The notes beneath the pieces were generated by a model. That model saw only the letters and a program-made list of their open reading frames with translations, did no database searches and was not told where the DNA came from. A stretch of 6,072 bases of DNA from Clostridiales bacterium (lineage in GTDB: Bacteria; Bacillota; Clostridia; Peptostreptococcales; Anaerovoracaceae): assembly GCA_012735285.1 (NCBI GenBank), contig JAAYHT010000153.1, positions 1-6,072 of the forward strand, written 5' to 3'. A program made the position numbers and the translations under genes. Below are positions 4,265 through 6,072 of the stretch, piece by piece (the stretch's first letter is position 1; the number at the start of each line of letters is the position of its first letter).

Positions 4265-5383
4265 TTAAAACTCTCCGTATTTATTATAGAACTCTCTTTT
4301 TAATTCAAGAAAATTACCATCTTTTATGGAGTTTCGAATCCTTTCCATTAGATTAATTAAAAAATATAAATTATGATTGGTCAAGAGCATTGATGAAAGA
4401 ATCTCATTAGCCTTAAATAAATGTCTTAGATATGCCCTCGAATAATTAGTACATGTATAACAATCACATTCGGGATCTAGCTTGGAAAAATCTTTTTCAT
4501 AGGCTGCATTCTTTATTGAAATACGTCCATGGGATGTCATTGCAAGGCCATTTCTTGCAACTCTAGTTGGAAGTACACAGTCAAACATATCTACCCCTCT
4601 TTCGACACCTTCAAAGAGACAATCAGGGCTCCCAACTCCCATCAAATATCTCGGCTTATTCTTTGGTAGATAATCCACACAGTAGTCCATTACCTCATAC
4701 ATCAATTCCTTAGGTTCGCCGACAGATAGACCACCAATAGCGTATCCTGGCAAATCGAACTCCACAATCTGTGAGGCGCTAAGTTTTCTTAAATCCTTAT
4801 ACATACCGCCCTGCATAATGCCGAATAAAGATTGTTTCTCTGTATTCTTATGAGCTTTCACACAGCGCTCTAACCACCTTGTGGTTCTCTCAAGCGATCG
4901 TTTTACATATTCTCTCTCAGCGGGATAGGGAGGGCATTCATCAAATGCCATCATTATATCAGATCCTAAGGCATTTTGTACCTCCATTGACTTTTCAGGT
5001 GTAAACATATGCTTTGAACCATCTATATGTGAACGAAAAGATACTCCTTCTTCGGTAATTTTCCTAAGGTCTCCTAAACTGAATACTTGAAATCCTCCAC
5101 TATCTGTTAGAATTGCACCATCCCAATTCATAAACTTATGAAGGCCTCCGGCTGCCTTAACAATCTCATGGCCAGGTCTTAAATAAAGGTGATAAGTGTT
5201 TGATAAAATAATCTTTGCTCCTATTTCTTTCAATTGATCAGGCCTCATCGCCTTTACAGTGGCCTGAGTACCTACAGGCATAAATACTGGCGTTTCAATA
5301 AGGCCATGAGGTGTTCTTAATCTGCCTAAACTCGCCTTTGTTTTCTCATCATTTTTAATTAGTTCAAATCTAACTGCGTCCAT
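4265..5383 (-). CDS. tgt: tRNA-guanine transglycosylase
   Basis: This 372-residue full-length Tgt exchanges guanine-34 in the anticodon of GUN tRNAs (Asp, Asn, His, Tyr) for the queuosine precursor preQ1. The TIM-barrel motifs are all present: TPVFMPVGTQATVK near the N-terminus, the substrate-binding aspartate D94 in ILTDSGGFQVFS, D148 in MAFDECPPYP, the base-recognition loop IGGLSVGE (217-223), and the nucleophile D268 in GVDMFDCVLPTRVARNG. The zinc site is C306-x-C308-x2-C311 with H337, the same spacing as E. coli. The ATG start has a GGAAAGGA binding site six bases upstream. It follows queA by 16 nt, the usual bacterial order. Nothing unusual is seen in the protein. Confidence 0.97.
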   Translation of the reverse strand: MDAVRFELIKNDEKTKASLGRLRTPHGLIETPVFMPVGTQATVKAMRPDQLKEIGAKIILSNTYHLYLRPGHEIVKAAGGLHKFMNWDGAILTDSGGFQVFSLGDLRKITEEGVSFRSHIDGSKHMFTPEKSMEVQNALGSDIMMAFDECPPYPAEREYVKRSLERTTRWLERCVKAHKNTEKQSLFGIMQGGMYKDLRKLSASQIVEFDLPGYAIGGLSVGEPKELMYEVMDYCVDYLPKNKPRYLMGVGSPDCLFEGVERGVDMFDCVLPTRVARNGLAMTSHGRISIKNAAYEKDFSKLDPECDCYTCTNYSRAYLRHLFKANEILSSMLLTNHNLYFLINLMERIRNSIKDGNFLELKREFYNKYGEF

Positions 5384-5399
5384 ACAATTTCCTTTCCGT

Positions 5400-6072
5400 C
5401 TATATTATTAACATTGCGTCGCCATAGCTAAAGAAACGATATCTTTCTTTAACAGCAATGCGATATGCATTTAAAATTTTATCTCTTTCATAAAATGCTG
5501 AAACTAGCATAATTAAAGTTGACTTTGGTAAATGAAAATTTGTAATCAAACTATCCACAATTTTAAATTTATAGCCTGGATAGATAAATATTCCTGTTTC
5601 TCCTCTACATTCCTTCAAAACTCCATCAGAAGAAACTGCGCTTTCTAAAGTCCTTGTAGCAGTCGTGCCTACTGCAACAATTCTTCCTCCATTAGCCTTT
5701 GTTTCATTTATAATTTCAGCATTCTCTTTATCTATTGAGTATTCCTCAAAGTGCATCTTATGCTCCTCAACTTTTTCACTTTTTACTGGTCTAAAAGTAC
5801 CTATCCCTACGTGGAGTGTAACATAGGCAAGCTTAATGCCTTTCTGCTCTGCTTTTTCAAGGAGTTCTTTTGTAAAATGTAACCCTGCTGTAGGCGCTGC
5901 TACAGAACCTTCATCTTTACAATATACTGTCTGATATCTATCCTTATCTAAATCGATACTCTCTCTTTGGATATAGGGTGGAAGGGGCATATTGCCTATC
6001 TGCTCTAACACTTCTAAAAATATGCCATCGTAATAGAATTTTATAACCCTAGTACCACCTTCACTAAAATTC
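5400..6072 (-). CDS. queA: S-adenosylmethionine:tRNA ribosyltransferase-isomerase, partial (C-terminal two thirds)
   Basis: The frame is open from the right edge (first complete codon ends at 6071) to TAA at 5400-5402, giving 223 residues. The complete protein is about 340-355 residues, so roughly 120 N-terminal residues lie outside. QueA transfers and rearranges the ribosyl of SAM onto preQ1 already in tRNA, giving epoxyqueuosine. Family motifs seen include KFYYDGIFLEVLEQIGNMPLPPYI, GSVAAPTAGLHFT, HVGIGTFRPV, VGTTATRTLES, and ETGIFIYPGYKFKIVDSLITNFHLPKSTL. The frame can be cut short by calling a GTG at 6011 as a start, but the upstream codons clearly encode conserved QueA sequence, so it is not a start. 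It lies directly upstream of tgt, with which it works in queuosine synthesis. Confidence 0.96.
   Translation of the reverse strand, partial: NFSEGGTRVIKFYYDGIFLEVLEQIGNMPLPPYIQRESIDLDKDRYQTVYCKDEGSVAAPTAGLHFTKELLEKAEQKGIKLAYVTLHVGIGTFRPVKSEKVEEHKMHFEEYSIDKENAEIINETKANGGRIVAVGTTATRTLESAVSSDGVLKECRGETGIFIYPGYKFKIVDSLITNFHLPKSTLIMLVSAFYERDKILNAYRIAVKERYRFFSYGDAMLII

Noticed and set aside
6009..6011. GTG start for a short queA
   Set aside because: The codons upstream to the window edge encode conserved QueA sequence (for example KFYYDGIF), so the gene simply continues beyond the window.
1..6072. CRISPR array, tRNA or rRNA genes, or a complete insertion sequence
   Set aside because: No regularly spaced repeats, cloverleaf, rRNA signature or transposase frame was seen on either strand.

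Overview
This window comes from a low-GC Gram-positive bacterium, most likely a member of the Clostridia. The evidence is the AT-rich coding style, strong AGGAGG-type ribosome binding sites, the queA-tgt pair, a short RlmCD-type rRNA methyltransferase that keeps its Fe-S cysteines, and a glutamate-111 MetA of the kind common in Firmicutes. I cannot name the genus.

The right two thirds (about 1641-6072) is one tightly packed minus-strand cluster. In transcription order it is queA (5' part beyond the window), tgt, metA, an rlmCD/rumA-type 23S rRNA uracil methyltransferase, and a GNAT acetyltransferase. Gaps are only 16, 25, 12 and 28 nt, and no promoter, terminator or methionine riboswitch is visible between genes, so it reads as a single operon. 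QueA and Tgt are successive enzymes of tRNA queuosine synthesis, RlmCD is another RNA modification enzyme, and metA (homoserine O-acyltransferase) is the metabolic outsider. In many clostridia the gene after tgt is yajC, so metA in that slot is noteworthy.

The left third (1-1640) is looser accessory-type DNA. It begins with the first 12 codons of a minus-strand gene that runs off the left edge. About 450 nt without a clear gene follow, holding a structured element (209-272) and a perfect 12-bp hairpin (291-323). Next comes a compact plus-strand module: a strong promoter flanked by two near-identical palindromic operators, a 65-residue XRE-family repressor, a 135-residue four-helix membrane protein, and a terminator. 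Just past that terminator lies a minus-strand fragment matching only the N-terminus of an SLC13/ArsB-like permease; the rest of that gene is absent, which suggests a rearrangement breakpoint.

The best candidates for a second look are the repressor/membrane-protein module with its paired operators, the truncated permease next to it, and the structured intergenic element. None of these is proven to be a new system. The core cluster is well-known housekeeping biology in a slightly unusual order.
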